DNA of 64,000 nucleotides from Euglena gracilis (GCA_039621445.1 CP154956.1:496001-560000); one strand, 5' to 3'. Numbered from the stretch's first letter, positions 1-11,640 are shown. Notes: a model not told the origin generated them from the sequence alone. Translations and numbers: made by a program.

Positions 1-122
1 AAATCAGCATATAACAGACGTGTGCACCAAATTGAATGTGCAAAGCACTCATACCCAAGAACAATACATTATTCATTATTCCACACACACACACACACAC
101 ACCACAATTGCTCAGTTTTTAG

Positions 123-269
123 GTGGGTGCTCGTTGCTGTGACAGTGCGGGAGGCCACCCCCGGGAGCGTATCCTGTCCTTCATGCTCAGCGCGCGGGGC
201 GCCATCGTGCCCCTGCCGGTCCCCGCCGACTGCCACCCGCCTCAGCGGTGTCCGGCGGCCCGCCCCTGA
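123..269 (+). CDS. Terminal exon of an unidentified gene (paralogue of the 25.5 kb exon)
   Basis: The frame is open from the AG at 121-122 to a TGA at 267-269. It contains PRERILSFMLS followed by a PVP and CHP...CPA.RP ending. The exon at 25532-25915 encodes the same pattern (PRERILSFMLS, PVP, CHP...CPA.RPD) and also stops directly after it, so both are read as the C-terminal exons of two related genes. Comparison of the two suggests the true acceptor may be the AG at 152-153 rather than 121-122. Upstream exons would lie outside the window. No domain is recognised. Codon thirds are strongly GC-rich, as in the other host exons. Confidence 0.5.
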   Translation: MGARCCDSAGGHPRERILSFMLSARGAIVPLPVPADCHPPQRCPAARP

Positions 270-640
270 CCCCGCACAGCACACAAGCCCCCCCCCCCCC
301 GACCCCCTCGCGACCCCTCCCCCAACCCTCGCCCGCCCCAACCTGCGTGCCAGCCTTTTCCGCCCCGAGTGGAATGGAACAGAACAATATTTGGGGCATT
401 GGCTGTGCACGGGCATGTGCCTTCTACGCGGCATGGTTTTTTTGTTGCTGCGAGCATCATTGTTGGCTGCCTAGCCAAAAGGAAGAAAAAATTCCCCCTC
501 AGAGGACAGCTATCTGGCATACTTGCGTAGAATGCTCTCTTTGGGATTTGCGTCCTCTTCTGCTAACTTCTGATGAATTTGGGGTTGGATGGTTTCGATG
601 AAAAAAAAAATTGAAAAATAAATTGGGAGCTTCGTTGGTC
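270..640. other. Intergenic C-rich then mixed sequence
   Basis: C-rich for about 80 bases after the exon stop, then unremarkable sequence with an A run at 601-610. No gene, RNA or repeat recognised. Confidence 0.5.
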
Positions 641-651
641 CAATTTCCTTA

Positions 652-766
652 CCTCAGTGCCCACATATACACGTTTCACGTTTCGTTTCACACATTTCTC
701 ATTTCTCATGTTTACCTCGGTGCCCACATATACACGTTTCACGTTTCGTTTCACACATTTCTCGTT
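652..766. repeat. 63-bp tandem duplication
   Basis: Two copies of a 63-bp unit (652-714 and 715-766, the second slightly short). Each begins CCTCRGTGCCCACATATAC and contains CACGTTTCGTTTCACACA. No coding sense seen. Confidence 0.85.
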
Positions 767-887
767 TCGTTTCCGGGAATGATGGTTTCTCAAAATTGTT
801 TGTTATCTCAAAAACAAATGTATCTGGAGCAATTTGCATTGCTTGAGTTTTGAACTCATTTGATGACCCATGTTGCAATACCTGGAA

Positions 888-1140
888 CAGGGGTTTTTTT
901 AGTCGTGGACCCCCGGGGGGGGTAGTGTGGGTGGGTCCGGCCGAGCCCCCCCCCGGGGGGTCCCCCCGGAGGGGGGTGGGATATACTTTTCGGCGCCGAA
1001 AAAGTGCTGTTTTAGCACTTTTCGCAATTTTTCGGCCATTTCTTTGTGAGTCCCCCGGGACCCCCCCCCCGGGGGGGCCCCCCCAGGGGGTGGGTGGGTG
1101 GGGGTGACCCCTCTCCCCCCCGGTCTTAAAAAAACCCCTG
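888..1140 (+). mobile_element. hAT-like MITE family A, copy 1 (253 bp)
   Basis: Begins CAGGGGTTTTTTTAG and ends CTTAAAAAAACCCCTG, a terminal inverted repeat. It is flanked by a perfect 8-bp direct repeat, ACCTGGAA, at 880-887 and 1141-1148. CAGGGG ends with an 8-bp duplication are typical of the hAT superfamily. The interior is C/G runs around a short core with CGGCGCCGAAAAAGTGC and its partial inverse; no transposase frame. Four more copies in the window start at 19218, 25620, 25937 and 60485. Confidence 0.85.
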
Positions 1141-1148
1141 ACCTGGAA

Positions 1149-2750
1149 CTTCCTATCTCTGAGTCACGAAGTAGCAGAGAAAACACCTCACAAAATTTTG
1201 CAAAAGGCCGGCATTACTTCGTACGTCAAATGCTTGTTTTTTTTAAAATTGCAACTGCTGTCATTCATTTTGGGGGTGATTATCCAAAAAGAATCTTCAT
1301 ACTTTTCATTTCCATGTCACCAATAATCACCAAGGTCGTGATCCCGGGTCGCCTGGCCCGTTGCCTGTGTGAAGCCAACCAAAACAGGATGGTGTGGACG
1401 CTTGATTTACTACTGTGACGGATCACCCCCGTGTTTGACCCCCCCTGTTTGATCCCCCCGGGTCTATTCCAAAGTATTTTTCCCGAAGTTGTTGTTCAAC
1501 CCCTTTTCCCCAACCCAGTGATTCATTTTGACTCTGCTGGGGATCTCACAGGCCTAAGTTGTTCACTTCTTCTTTCGCTGCCCTCCCAGGTCAGATGGCA
1601 TGCGCCCCTCCGGCTTCCGATTCCTGCTTTTCTGTGCGTACTTTGTGGTTCCTGTCTGGCAACAATGCCCGATCTCTCCCAACTCCGACCGGAGGTCTGC
1701 TCTGGCAAGGCACTGCACACCCCAACATCGTTTGCGCTGGTTGGATAATTGCCATTGGTATTGCGCTTTATGGTAGATTTCTCCTTGCTGTTTCTGTTGT
1801 TTTTTTGTCTTTTCTATTGTTTTCTATTTAACTTCCACATCATTATTTTCTGGTTTAATTTTAATGAAAGCCGCATTTTCATGATGAGGTGTATTACAAA
1901 CATTAAGGATGCTGCTAGCCAGGTTGCAAAAATAAATGTGTTTTACAAACAATTTCATTACCTGTTTCTTCATTCTATCACAAGCCAGGTTTCGTTGCTC
2001 GGAGTGCAAAAGATATGCCACACCGTTTCTGGCAGGAAAGGATGGTGTTATTCATGTGAACAATCGCCTCCTGGAATTTGTCACCCCCGAGAAGTTTAAT
2101 CAATTTCTGTGCTTATTTCTTATGCACATTAGTTAAAATCTCGGGGGGGGATCTACTAGGTGGAGGTCCTTAAGTATTTTAGTCAAGTATTCTCTTGTGG
2201 TGGGGAGAGGGGGCTGCTAGCTGTTCGGCATTTTGGGTAACCCCCTGGCAAGGAGCTTCTGTTTGCGAGGAGGGGTACAAATAGTTATGGTTTTCATTTG
2301 TGTGGTGACACTTCCCGGACGGGAAGTATTTGATACCTCTGGCACCTCAAAGGGCCACACAGTGTCGCAGCGCATTGTGCCCAATCCTTGCCACTGGACA
2401 GAGCGGCCACGGCTTGAACGATTCCACAGCCAACCGCTGCCTGGCGACTGCCCCATTTTATTTGAGGCTCCAACACCGGTCCCAGGCCACCTTTGCAAAT
2501 TCAGGGGCTTTTGGTGAATTCATTTCATTGCGTCCCCCAGAAGTCAAGTTTAGGCGGCAGAAAGTGAAATGCAGAATAACAGAATGTGCGTGTGACTCTC
2601 CGCTGCCAAATTGCGTGTTCTTCGGACGAATAGAATTGCCCAGCGCAGCCACGTGTCAAGAGCTAACCACATTACCCCCTTTCATCCGTCGGTGGGGCAA
2701 AAACAGACGTATCACTTTTCGGTTTGTGTTTGGCAGCTCCCCCTCTGGAC
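1149..2750. other. Intron or intergenic sequence with no recognised gene
   Basis: Mixed composition with scattered short open frames on both strands (for example near 1560-1750 and 2233-2517) but no splice-bounded frame or domain that I can support. Pyrimidine-rich tract at 1780-1830. Confidence 0.4.
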
Positions 2751-2754
2751 AGAC

Positions 2755-3110
2755 TAAACCCCGCCCAAAATACCCCCCCCCCCTTGGGGTCCGACTTCGG
2801 CCGCCGAAATAATACCCCCCCCCCCCGGTTTCGGGCCGAAGGCCCGAATTTTTACCTGAAAATGAGGGTCAAAATCACAATCTCTGACAGCAAATTACGA
2901 AAAAAAATCCATTTTTCTGGCTCGTCTGACCTCCAAAAATGGGGAATTTCACAAGAAAGTGCAAAAAAAAATGACCAAAAACAGGGGGTTTTTGGGTGCT
3001 ATTTTGGGTTTTACGGTACTTCGAAAAATAATTTTGAAAATTTTGGAAAAATAATACCCCCCCTCGGGCCGGGACTTCGGGCGAAAAAATAATACCCCAG
3101 GGGGGTTTTT
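2755..3110. mobile_element. Inverted-repeat element family B, copy 1
   Basis: Left end TAAACCCCGCCCAAAATACC followed by C runs; right end has ATAATACCCC then GGGGGGTTTTT. The core (ATTTTTACCTGAAAATG, CTGACCTCCAAAAATG, GACTTCGGGCGAAA) recurs at 8806-9238 and in part at 23130-23369, which defines the family. No target duplication could be settled and no transposase is present, so it is a non-autonomous element of unknown class. Confidence 0.6.
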
Positions 3111-3192
3111 CGTACCCAGCGCGCCCCGGTACTGCGCCACGCCACTGCCCAAACGATGCGGCGGGCAGGACGGGGTTGGCTTGGGCTGACAG

Positions 3193-3286
3193 CGAGTGAC
3201 CCCGGCCTTGCTGGGCGGCCTGCTGCGTGATCTGGGGCTGGACCAGGCAGGGGCTGCGGAAGCCACCAGTACCGGTGTGCTGGAGA
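3193..3286 (+). CDS. Candidate internal exon, unidentified gene
   Basis: Acceptor GGCTGACAG ends at 3192 and donor GAGA|GTGAGT begins at 3287. The 94-bp exon reads through in one frame starting RVTPALLGGLLRDLG and ending STGVLE, an alanine/leucine-rich helix-like segment. The GTGAGT donor is among the best in the window. Third positions are GC-rich. First well-supported exon after the terminal exon at 123-269, so it may be near the 5' side of the gene that ends at 25915. Function unknown. Confidence 0.55.
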
Positions 3287-3344
3287 GTGAGTGGGCTGTG
3301 ACACCCCCCTGGCTCGCATTCCAGCCTGGCGGCTTGGGGAGGGT

Positions 3345-3525
<181 letters not shown>

Positions 3526-3744
3526 TTCTAATCACCTTCTGTCTTCTATTTTTTCCCGCCGAAGGAACAGATTCATTTTTGACGAAACGGCACCAACGTT
3601 TGCGCGAAAGGGGGTTGTTTGTTATCGCTGTCCGTTGACGGTACCGTTCGTTTGACACACTGTGTCGTTGACGCACCCCCATGCCAACGTCACATCGCCA
3701 GAACATTGGTATAGTTTGGACGTGGGGGGGCATGCACCGTTTGT

Positions 3745-3890
3745 GTCAGTTTCAGTTTTTTTGCAGTTTTTTTAATCTGTATTTTGCACTTTTGCATTTT
3801 TTGTGGTTTTTTTACGTGTTTCTTTTTTTCAGTTTTTTTTTTGCAGTTTTTCAGTCTTTTTTTCGAATTTTTTTGCACTGCAGTTTTTGA
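3745..3890. repeat. GCAGTTTTT-type low-complexity tract
   Basis: Irregular repeats of TTTTTGCAGTTTTT and variants. The same pattern returns at 4216-4340. T-rich tracts with AG could act as multiple acceptor sites. Confidence 0.7.
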
Positions 3891-3986
3891 CCTGTTCGTG
3901 TACGGTTTTCCCCCTCCTGGCAACCTGGGGAAAAAATGCACACTGGGGGGGGTGCTATTGGGTGCCCCGTGGGGATTGGTGGCTGA

Positions 3987-4102
3987 CCGGGCCGCCGCCT
4001 GCCGGGGGACGTGGACGTGGCGCACTGCGATGACGCGGCCATCGAGGCGGTGTGCCGGGCCCACAACTTGACGGCCGTGTCGCTGTTCGCCGCTCCACCC
4101 AG
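3987..4102 (+). CDS. Candidate exon, unidentified gene
   Basis: GC-rich frame with DVDVAHCDDAAIEAVC then HNLTAVSLFAAPP. It is open back to a TGA just upstream. No AG acceptor lies close to the left edge, and the right edge is CCCAG followed by GC rather than GT, so the boundaries are unsure. It is retained because the codon pattern matches neighbouring exons and the opposite strand is less protein-like. Confidence 0.35.
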
Positions 4103-4215
4103 GCTTCTTTTCCGCACCCCTTCCGTGGGGTGGTTTTCCGATCTGAGAAACCAGGCAGTCATTTGAAGAGGTGTCAGCCATTGCGGGGGGGGGGGCTCAG
4201 TGAGGGAATGGGGAC

Positions 4216-4340
4216 TGTGCAGTTTTTTTGAGAGGTTTTTTTAAGGTTTTGGGGTTTTCTGCAGTTTTTTTTTGCAGTTTTTTTTAATGTTTGGGGATTT
4301 TTTGCAGGTTTTTTGCAGTATTTTTTGCAGTTTCTTTTGC
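4216..4340. repeat. Second GCAGTTTTT low-complexity tract
   Basis: Irregular TTTTTGCAG repeats like those at 3745-3890. Confidence 0.65.
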
Positions 4341-4773
4341 GCTTTTTTCCCACGAATTTTTTGTCATTTCGCCTGACCTTTAGTAAAGACATGTGTTTTT
4401 TTCCACCGCAGCATAATGTTGTCTACCCCAAGGAATTTTCATTGTATGACATTTTTTTCTGCATTTTTTTGTTGTGCATATTTTCACCTGCCCGCGTCCG
4501 TATTTTGTCCACCCACTCCATAAGCGACCCGTTAAAGCCTCTCGGGCTTCGTTGATGCCGAAATTCCCCAAAATTTGCATGAGGGGGTGGGCATGTGACA
4601 CCCAGCGAGGTTGGCGAGGCGCAACATGGCTGAAAACTGGATTGAAGCCCTCCCTCCCAGGCAAGTGTGCAAAGGCTGCCACTCCACAAAAGAAGGCATC
4701 CCATGCGGGGAAGGTCGATCCATCCCCCCAAGAAGTTGGCACTTCCCACAAGGTTGTGTCCTCCCCCTCCAAA

Positions 4774-5034
4774 GTTACCCGCCGAAATAGTATGCCCCAC
4801 CCTGGCCAGGGACTTCGTCAAAAAATCCTCAGTTTCCGTCCAAAATCAGCATATTTTGGCGAAAATCAGGGGTGTTTGTGACAGCCTCAGATAAAGTGTC
4901 AGCAATGTGCCGAAATCAGAAACCATGTAACAACATGCCTTTTTTTTTTGGCGGTAAAAATAATAAACCCAGTCCACAAATTTGGACACCCAAATAATAT
5001 GCCCCCTGGGTATATTATTTGGGGGGGGGGTAAC
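4774..5034. mobile_element. Short inverted-repeat element (family C)
   Basis: Left end GTTACCCGCCGAAATAGTAT; right end ATATTATTT, a G run, then TAAC, which is the inverse. The right part also carries the AATAAT...CCCC...TATTATTTGGGGG signature seen in family B. No clear target duplication and no coding capacity. Confidence 0.5.
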
Positions 5035-5660
5035 CCACCTTGATGTGGCAGTGAAAACCTCCCGGGGGGTTACCAAAAGGAACCTCACCGCTGACCTCGC
5101 ACGGGCTGAACATCGCCTCCGCGAAGAAGCGGCACACGTTTCAGTGTCCAGGGTTTGACCCTGCCCATGACGTTTTTGGGCAGAATCCGCAGACTGCATA
5201 ATTCAATCATTGCTCTTGGGAAGACGCTGTTTCTTGAAGTGTTTCTTTTTGCAGACAACCATCCGATCCTCCAGCCTACACTTTGCGCAGAGTGAAACCT
5301 CCCCGAAAGAAAGGGGGAATATCGCCAGAATCATTTTGCTAAAAAAATGAATTGAATATTGAATGATAAATATTGAATATTAAATATTGAATATTAAATG
5401 AATTATTATTATGAAGAATTTTTTTTTGCTATTCTGCTTCGGATTTGCGAATTTTATTTTGCTTCATGCATGTATTGCAAATGGGTCCATTTGTTTGGAA
5501 ACGATAAAAAACGGTACACCGTTCAGGGGTGAACAGTTGAGATGGTGGACCATGCTTTATTGGGTTCCGGGTGTGGTCTGCCCCCCCCCCCGGCCCAGAG
5601 AGGCCACTCAGGGGGTACCAGGGACCCCCCGAAAACATCAATTTTTTCCTTCTGTCGCTT
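5035..5660. other. Intronic sequence without recognised features
   Basis: Mixed sequence with an AT-rich AATATTGAATATT run at 5350-5412 and a C run near 5580. No supportable exon. Confidence 0.4.
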
Positions 5661-5694
5661 ATATATACATACATACATACATACATACTCCCAT

Positions 5695-5819
5695 TCGCCG
5701 GCGTGGCCCTGCCCCCATTACTCGGTGTTCGTCTGGCTCACGGACGACCTGGTGGGGGCCCTCCCCCACCTCCAAACGCTCCGCGCCGCATCGTCCCTCC
5801 TTTGGGCCCACCCCCAGGG
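5695..5819 (+). CDS. Candidate exon, unidentified gene
   Basis: Frame including YSVFVWLTDDLVGALPHL and TLRAASSLLWAHPQ, strongly GC-rich at third positions. A GT lies at 5820 (CAGGG|GTGGAC). The left side abuts an ATAC microsatellite (5661-5690) and lacks a clear AG. The aromatic and leucine-rich pattern looks like a folded domain, but no family was recognised. Confidence 0.4.
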
Positions 5820-6299
5820 GTGGACGAGGCAGACGCCGCTGTGACAGAACGGCGCCAAAGCTGAAGGGGACCCCTCCCCGCATAACAATAGTCCCAAAAT
5901 CCAGCTGGGTAGCAACTTTTCCGCCCAAAACGTCGTGTTTGATCATTTTATACCCCCACGCATAAAATATTCACCGCTTCGCATTCAGTTTTTTTGGTGC
6001 GTGACGCTCCCGCCAGGGGACCCTGGGGGGCAGCCAGTGTCACCGCTGGTAGCGAATAACTTCCGTCGCACTCGCCATTTTGCCTGCATTGGGAGTTGCC
6101 CCCCAACTGTATCAGCCAAAAGTAATTTGCCTCCCTAAATATCTTGCCTGCTTGCGAAAACTTCCCAGAACGCACCAAGTCAATACCACATTTTGGGGAT
6201 TTGCCACCCCTTTAATTTGGCTGGGAGCGGCCTGGGCAGAGTGACCTACAAGAGTTCGGGGAAGATGTGAGGGTGATTGTAGCGCGTGCAGTCAATTTT

Positions 6300-6560
6300 A
6301 TTGTGCAAGTTTTGTCCAAATATGGTGTCGAATATTTGGGGCAAGTTTCGTTTGCGTGGTGTCGAGTTTTATGAAAGTTTTCTTTTTATGGTGTCGAATT
6401 TTGTGAAAGTTTCGTTTATGTGGTGTCGAGCTTTTTTGCAAGTTTTGTTCGTGTGGTGTCGATTTTTTGCACGTTTTGTTCATATAGTCTGATAGTGTCG
6501 ATTTTTTTTCAAGTTTTGTTCATATGGTGTCGAGTTTTTTGCAAGTTTTGTTCATCTGCT
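6300..6560. repeat. Minisatellite, TGGTGTCGAGTTTTTTGCAAG-like units
   Basis: About eight diverged units of roughly 30-35 bp containing GGTGTCGA(G/A)TTTT and AAGTTT(T/C)GTT. No conserved reading frame. Confidence 0.75.
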
Positions 6561-6686
6561 GTTGAGTGCCCTTGAGTTGTGCCGGGTAACACCGTACCTT
6601 CGCCGCGGCGACCATCCCCTTCCCGTCCGGCCCTGCCACCCGGCGTCGGCATCCCGTGGCCCTCATCCAGGTTCCCCGACTTTCAG

Positions 6687-6740
6687 CGGGCGGGCCGGCC
6701 CTTCATTGCAGGCGTTGTCTGGCACTTGCTACGCTGCGCA
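6687..6740 (+). CDS. Candidate exon, paralogous to the exon at 13971
   Basis: Acceptor CCGACTTTCAG ends at 6686; donor GCGCA|GTGCCT at 6741. Encodes RAGRPFIAGVVWHLLRCA. The exon at 13971-14022 encodes LDIGPFFAVLWQIMHC with nearly the same boundaries: both share PF.A..(W)...(H/R)C and a donor straight after the Cys codon. The second copy reads as a glycosyltransferase motif (D.GPF), so this may be a diverged duplicate that lost the Asp. Confidence 0.45.
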
Positions 6741-6915
6741 GTGCCTTTGATCATGCATTGAAGTAGCGCTGGACCTTGTTTGGGGTATGATCACACCCCG
6801 CCGTGGGTGATATGGGCAAGCGGGGAGTTTGGTTCTGGGGTGTCCCCCAGGTCAGTGAGTGGGCCAGAAAATGGGCAACACATGGTGAGGAAGGAATAGT
6901 GCTCAGCCAGGACCC

Positions 6916-7230
6916 ATGCATGCATGTATGTATGTATGTATGTATGTATGTATGTAGGTAGGTAGGTAGGTAGGTATGTATGTATGTATGTATGTATGTA
7001 TGTATGTATGTATGTATGTATGTATGTATGTATGTATGTATGTATGTATGTATGTATGTATGTATGTATGTATGTATGTATGTATGTATGTATGTATGTA
7101 TGTATGTATGTATGTATGTATGTATGTATGTATGTATGTGTGTGTGTATTTATGTATGTATGTATGTATGTATGTGTGCATGCATGCATGCATGGATGCA
7201 TGTATGTATGCATGCATGCATGCACATGTG
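6916..7230. repeat. (ATGT)n microsatellite
   Basis: Long tetranucleotide array with TAGG, GTGT and GCAT variants at its ends. The alternating MYVC and IHTY frames it generates are artefacts. Confidence 0.97.
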
Positions 7231-7551
7231 TGCATGTGATTTATGTGTTTATATTTGTGCGGGATTTCAAAAACTTTCGTTGCGAACACCTATCCTCCCC
7301 AGAAATGGACAGTTTTTGTTTAACCTAGAGGATTTCTCGTGAAAATGTGTTATATCCACGCGAATTTTTCTGCTGTTTTCCCGAACGGCAATATCGGCAT
7401 GTTTTATATCAGGGGAGGGGCTTTTCATTTGCGGGGGGGGGGGGGGGGGGGCTTTATATCGGGGGTTTATATTTGGGGGCAGGCTTTTGATCGGGGGTGG
7501 GGAGGGTGCTTTATGTTTGGGGGGAGGGCAACTTGCAACGGTGTGGGCCAG

Positions 7552-7672
7552 CGGGGAATACCTGCTGCGGTCCTGCCGCCCTGTGTCGGAAGAGGCAGCC
7601 CGCGGGCAGCTCCTCAAGTTCGACTACGTGTGGTTCGACAGCGGCAGCGCGTTGCGGGCAACTTCCTGGCTG
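7552..7672 (+). CDS. Candidate exon, unidentified gene
   Basis: Acceptor GTGTGGGCCAG ends at 7551; donor GGCTG|GTGAAC at 7673. Frame contains GEYLLRSCRPVSEEAARG and LLKFDYVWFDSGSALRATSW. The frame stays open past the donor, so the 3' boundary is a choice. The KFDYVWFD stretch is loosely like the YDYILKFH motif of the exon at 14652, which fits a duplicated pair with the 6687/13971 exons, but this is weak. Confidence 0.45.
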
Positions 7673-7789
7673 GTGAACCCCATGCCCAAGGCCGGGCAGA
7701 GGTCTTTCATCGTCCTGAATGTCGCATTACGGCATGTAGCCACGCAAAAACATTCGGTTTTTTCGAATTGTAAGATATATATGTTATGT

Positions 7790-8395
7790 TATTATTATTA
7801 TTATTATTATATCTACATCATTGTATTATATTATGTTATGTTATATTGTAGTGTATTGTATTGTATTATATTGTATTGTATTGCATTGTATTGTATTGTA
7901 TTGTATTGTATTGTATTGTATTGTATTGTATTGTATTGTATTGTATTGTATTGTATTGTATTGTATTATAAAATATTATATTATATTGTATTATATTATA
8001 TTATATTATATTATATTACATTACATTATATTATATTATATTGTATTGTATTGTATTGTATTGTATTGTATTGTATTGTATTGTATTAAAATATATTATA
8101 TTGCATTATATTATATTATATTATACCCTATTGCATTGTATTGTATTGTATTGTATTGTATTGTATTGTATTGTATTGTATTGTATTGTATTGTATTGTA
8201 TTGTGTTGTTCTGTATTGTATTGTATTGCGTTGTACTGTATTATGTTATGTTATGTTATGTTATGTTATGTTATGTTATGTTATGTTATGTTATGTTGTG
8301 TTATGTCATGTTACATTATATTTTATTATATTAGATTAGATTACATTGCATTGCATTATGTTAGATTAGATTAGTTTAGTTTAGATAAATTTAGA
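7790..8395. repeat. Block-structured pentanucleotide array (TTGTA/TTATA/TTATG/TTAGA)
   Basis: About 600 bp of five-base repeats arranged in homogeneous blocks: TATTG, then TTATA, TATTG, TTATA, TATTG, TTATG and finally TTAGA/TTTAG. All share a T-T-x-x-x five-base register. Confidence 0.95.
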
Positions 8396-8464
8396 TCGTT
8401 ATACACATTTCATCATTATTATGATACATTATTATTATATACATTATATATAATGTACACGTGT

Positions 8465-8590
8465 AATTTATATACCTACTGCCCCCCCCCCCCCGGAAAC
8501 TGTCCTCCCCGGGAAACTGTCCTCTAATCCGCCGCTCATGGAATTGTCTCCTGGCTTTGTACCTGCCGACCTGTCTCCTTGCAATTTTTG
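8465..8590. mobile_element. Fragment of family E (GGAAACTGTC) element
   Basis: TATACCTACTGCC, a C run, then two GGAAACTGTCCTC motifs and CTGCCGACCTGTCTC. It matches the left end of the element at 18897-19068. The matching right end is not seen. Confidence 0.5.
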
Positions 8591-8805
8591 ATAGATTCAC
8601 ATTTCTTATTTGAAAGAACATATATTTCCGAAGTTGAGAAATTTGCCATCATGTTTTCAGGATTCTGATCACGAATTTGTCTGTGGGAAAACTATATACA
8701 CATGAATATTATATATGCACATAATATATAATTATATATGTACATAATTATCATATATTCCACATATTACATATGTATATAATATGTGGAAAAACTATAT
8801 ACATG

Positions 8806-9238
8806 TAAAACCCCCCAAATAATACCCCCCCCCCAAAATGCCCCCCCCCCAATAATACCCCCCCCAATAATACCCCCCCCCCCCAAATAATACCCCCCTC
8901 GGGTCCGATTTCGGCCGCCGAATTAATCCCCCCCCCCCCCCCGGTTTCAGGCCGAAGGCCCGGATTTTTGACCTGAAAATGTAGGTAAAAATCACAATAT
9001 CTCACAACAAATTACAAGAAAATCGATTTTTCTGGATGATCTGGCCTCCAAAAATGCTAAATGAGAAAGTACAAAAAATGACCCAAAAAGGGGGGGTTTG
9101 GGTGCTATGTTGGGTCCCACGGGACTTCGAAATTTTTTGAAAATTTTTGGGAAATAATACCCCCCCAAATAATACCCCTTGGGCCGGGACTTGGGCGAAA
9201 GAATAATACCCCCTGGGGGGTATTATTTGGGGGGGTTA
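8806..9238. mobile_element. Inverted-repeat element family B, copy 2
   Basis: Ends AACCCCCCAAATAATACC and its inverse (GGTATTATTTGGGGGGGTT) at the right. The core matches copy 1 at 2755-3110, including GATTTCGGCCGCCGAA, GGCCTCCAAAAATG and GGGACTT. Left C-rich segments carry four extra repeats of AATAATACCCCCC. A TA dinucleotide flanks both sides, compatible with a TA target, but not proof. Confidence 0.65.
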
Positions 9239-9466
9239 TATTATATATGCATATAATATGTATTTTATTAATACATGTATAGGGGCGATGTATTTCCCCT
9301 CCCAGGATTATCTTCCTTGAGATTGTTATTGTAGTATATTTTGAAAGTTTATATTTTTTTCATGTAGGGTTTCTTTTCAATCTTTCTTTTCCTAGCAATG
9401 GCAATTTAAGCATTTTCTGCTTATTTCCATGTCGTCCCCCGACCAAATGTATACCAAACCAGTTAG

Positions 9467-9634
9467 CCCGTGTTTGCGTTCGACAACGATGACGGTTCGC
9501 CACAATCGAACCTGCGCCGCCTTGCCCCGGGTCACCAGCCCCTGTCCTTCCGCCTCGTGCCCTCCTCCGCCCCTCCCGCCCCCTCCACTGTGCAGTTTGT
9601 GCACACCGCAATCCGGCAGCTCCTGCGGGAAGTG
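9467..9634 (+). CDS. Candidate exon, unidentified gene
   Basis: Acceptor AACCAGTTAG ends at 9466. Frame: PVFAFDNDDGSPQSNLRRL, a proline/serine-rich stretch, then STVQFVHTAIRQLLREVV. GT dinucleotides at 9632 and 9635 are possible donors. Amphipathic helix at the end; no family recognised. Confidence 0.42.
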
Positions 9635-9824
9635 GTCGCCAGGGCTTTTTTTTCCACGCCATGTCAAAACCGTCTCCCGGGGGTGAGTGTGGGGTGAGTT
9701 GTCAGCGGGAGGAGTTTTGTTTTTGTTTTTGTTTTTTAGTTTGTTTTTTTTTCCAGAAAAGTGCTCCGCATGGAAGGCACTCACAGGTTCATGAAGGTAC
9801 TTAGATTTACGTGAACAAAAAAAG

Positions 9825-9911
9825 GGGGCCTGGTGAAGAACACCACAGCGCGACCCGGCACCGTCACGCACCCATCGCCCGCCGCCTCCCTGAGCCGACG
9901 AGCGCCAGAGG
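9825..9911 (+). CDS. Weak candidate exon
   Basis: Frame LVKNTTARPGTVTHPSPAAS then LSRRAPE between an AAAAAAAG and GAGG|GTGACC. GC-rich and Ser/Pro/Thr-rich. Coding evidence is codon bias only. Confidence 0.25.
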
Positions 9912-10729
9912 GTGACCCAATGCAGAATTTGCTAACCTTCATTTCCCATCGCAGTTGCTCCCTGGCTGCATTTCCTTCACCCTTCCGTCCCACTGGCGCT
10001 CTTTTTGGCGTCGGAGGAATATGACTGGGACCAAGCGTGAGAATTTGACGGATGGGCAGCATCCAGGATTGAGCAAGCTGAGCCCATTTTACACTTTCTC
10101 CTTGAGCTCAATGGAGAGCTCAAGGCACTCCATTGATATGCGTAACCCCCCAATAGAATCGCGGGGCCTCTACAAGCACAGGGTCCCAAAAAAAAAGCGC
10201 ACCCACCCCCCCCCCTGCCGCCGAAGGCAGCAGTCCGCCACAAGCCCACCCCCCCCCGTTTTGATGGGATTTCTGAGGAAATCAACAAAAAATTGTGCAG
10301 GGTCCAAATAGAAGCGCACCCCCGCTGCCGGAGGCGGCGGTCCGCTATAAGCGTTCCCGTGCTTTTATTAGGGGGGTTAGATGTTTAGGGATTAGGGGGT
10401 TGGATGCACAAAAAACTTTTGCAGGAGTCAGAAAAACCCCCTCCTGGGGACCTGGAGAGTTGTGTGTGAATGCATTTTCCTCAAGGTTTGTGGTGTGAGC
10501 CAACAGCAATGGCCAAAGTCCCCTTGGAGTGAAATCACATCAACCTGACAATGGCCGCAGATTTTGAACCGTGGCGGCCAAGGCCAGGTAAGGGGACACA
10601 GAGGCCGTTTCGTTAACTGAGGCAAAGGGTATACACAACAAAACCGTGAATTGAAAGAGAAAGTTTCCCCAAAAATTACAAAATTCATGGGAAAGAAGAC
10701 GCAGTTTCTTTCATGAAAATGTGGAGTTT

Positions 10730-10990
10730 TTTATGATACATACTCATATACATCATACACATCATATACAAATTATTATTGTGAAAAGATTATGTATATT
10801 ATTAATTTTTTTATTATATTTTATTATATATTATATAATATATAATAATAATATATAATATATATTATTGTATTATATTATTATATATATGTATATATTA
10901 TATTATATGTTATTATTATTTTTGTTATATACAATATTAATATTATACAAAACATTTCATACAAAAATATGAGCATTTTTTACAAAAAAA
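10730..10990. repeat. AT-rich low-complexity tract
   Basis: TATATTATATAATATA-type sequence with CATATAC repeats at its left edge. Confidence 0.8.
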
Positions 10991-11640
10991 TTTAAAAGAA
11001 GCAAAGTCTGTCAAGTCCTGCAATGTGCGTTAGGGCTGCAGGCTCAATCCTGACCTGGACGTGACATCAAAATTCGACGCAATCTCCGATCTTCGTGCCC
11101 CGGGAGAAGGAGCTGGGCTCGGCACAGGTCGTGCCACCAAACCCGTGAAATGTGTCCCCTCAATAATCGCGAAGGGCACCACTCCAAAACCTGGAGGAGT
11201 GTTAATTACGGCCAGCGCATCATTCGCATATTTGTGCCTGGGAACACTTGTGGAGCACTTGGGGAGGCTCCCCCTTTTGCCAAAACACACCGCTGAACTT
11301 TTACAATAATCATCTCCGAACGTAATTTTTTTGGTTTTTTGGGTGACGTACACATTTTCATTTGGTGTGTACAGCAAACACAAACAACCTAAGTTTTCCA
11401 AACATTGATCACAAGTCACAAACACGAATTAGCAATCCCCCCGCCAGGGGTTTTTCTCGAGCCGCAGGGCACCCCACCCCACACCCCACAGTCACCTCTT
11501 TCCTGATATTATTCCGGAATATTTTTGTTGGACACCCATTTTTTGTTGGAAATCTGAGTAATAGACCCTAGCCCCCCTCCAAGGATTCTAATGGATGTCC
11601 GAATAATAAACCCTCCCATTTAACTGTGCGGTACAAGCAC
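10991..11640. other. Open frames on both strands, status uncertain
   Basis: At 11030-11425 the minus strand is open for 131 codons (including GFGVVPFAIIEGTHFTGLV) and the plus strand is open over 11061-11309. Codon use is less GC-biased than in the host exons. Neither frame has convincing splice sites or a known domain; it could be a fossil transposon segment. Confidence 0.25.

Noticed and set aside
6916-8340. Long open frames of repeating MYVC, IHTY or IVLYC residues
   Set aside because: They are translations of tetra- and pentanucleotide repeats, present in several frames and both strands; not genes.
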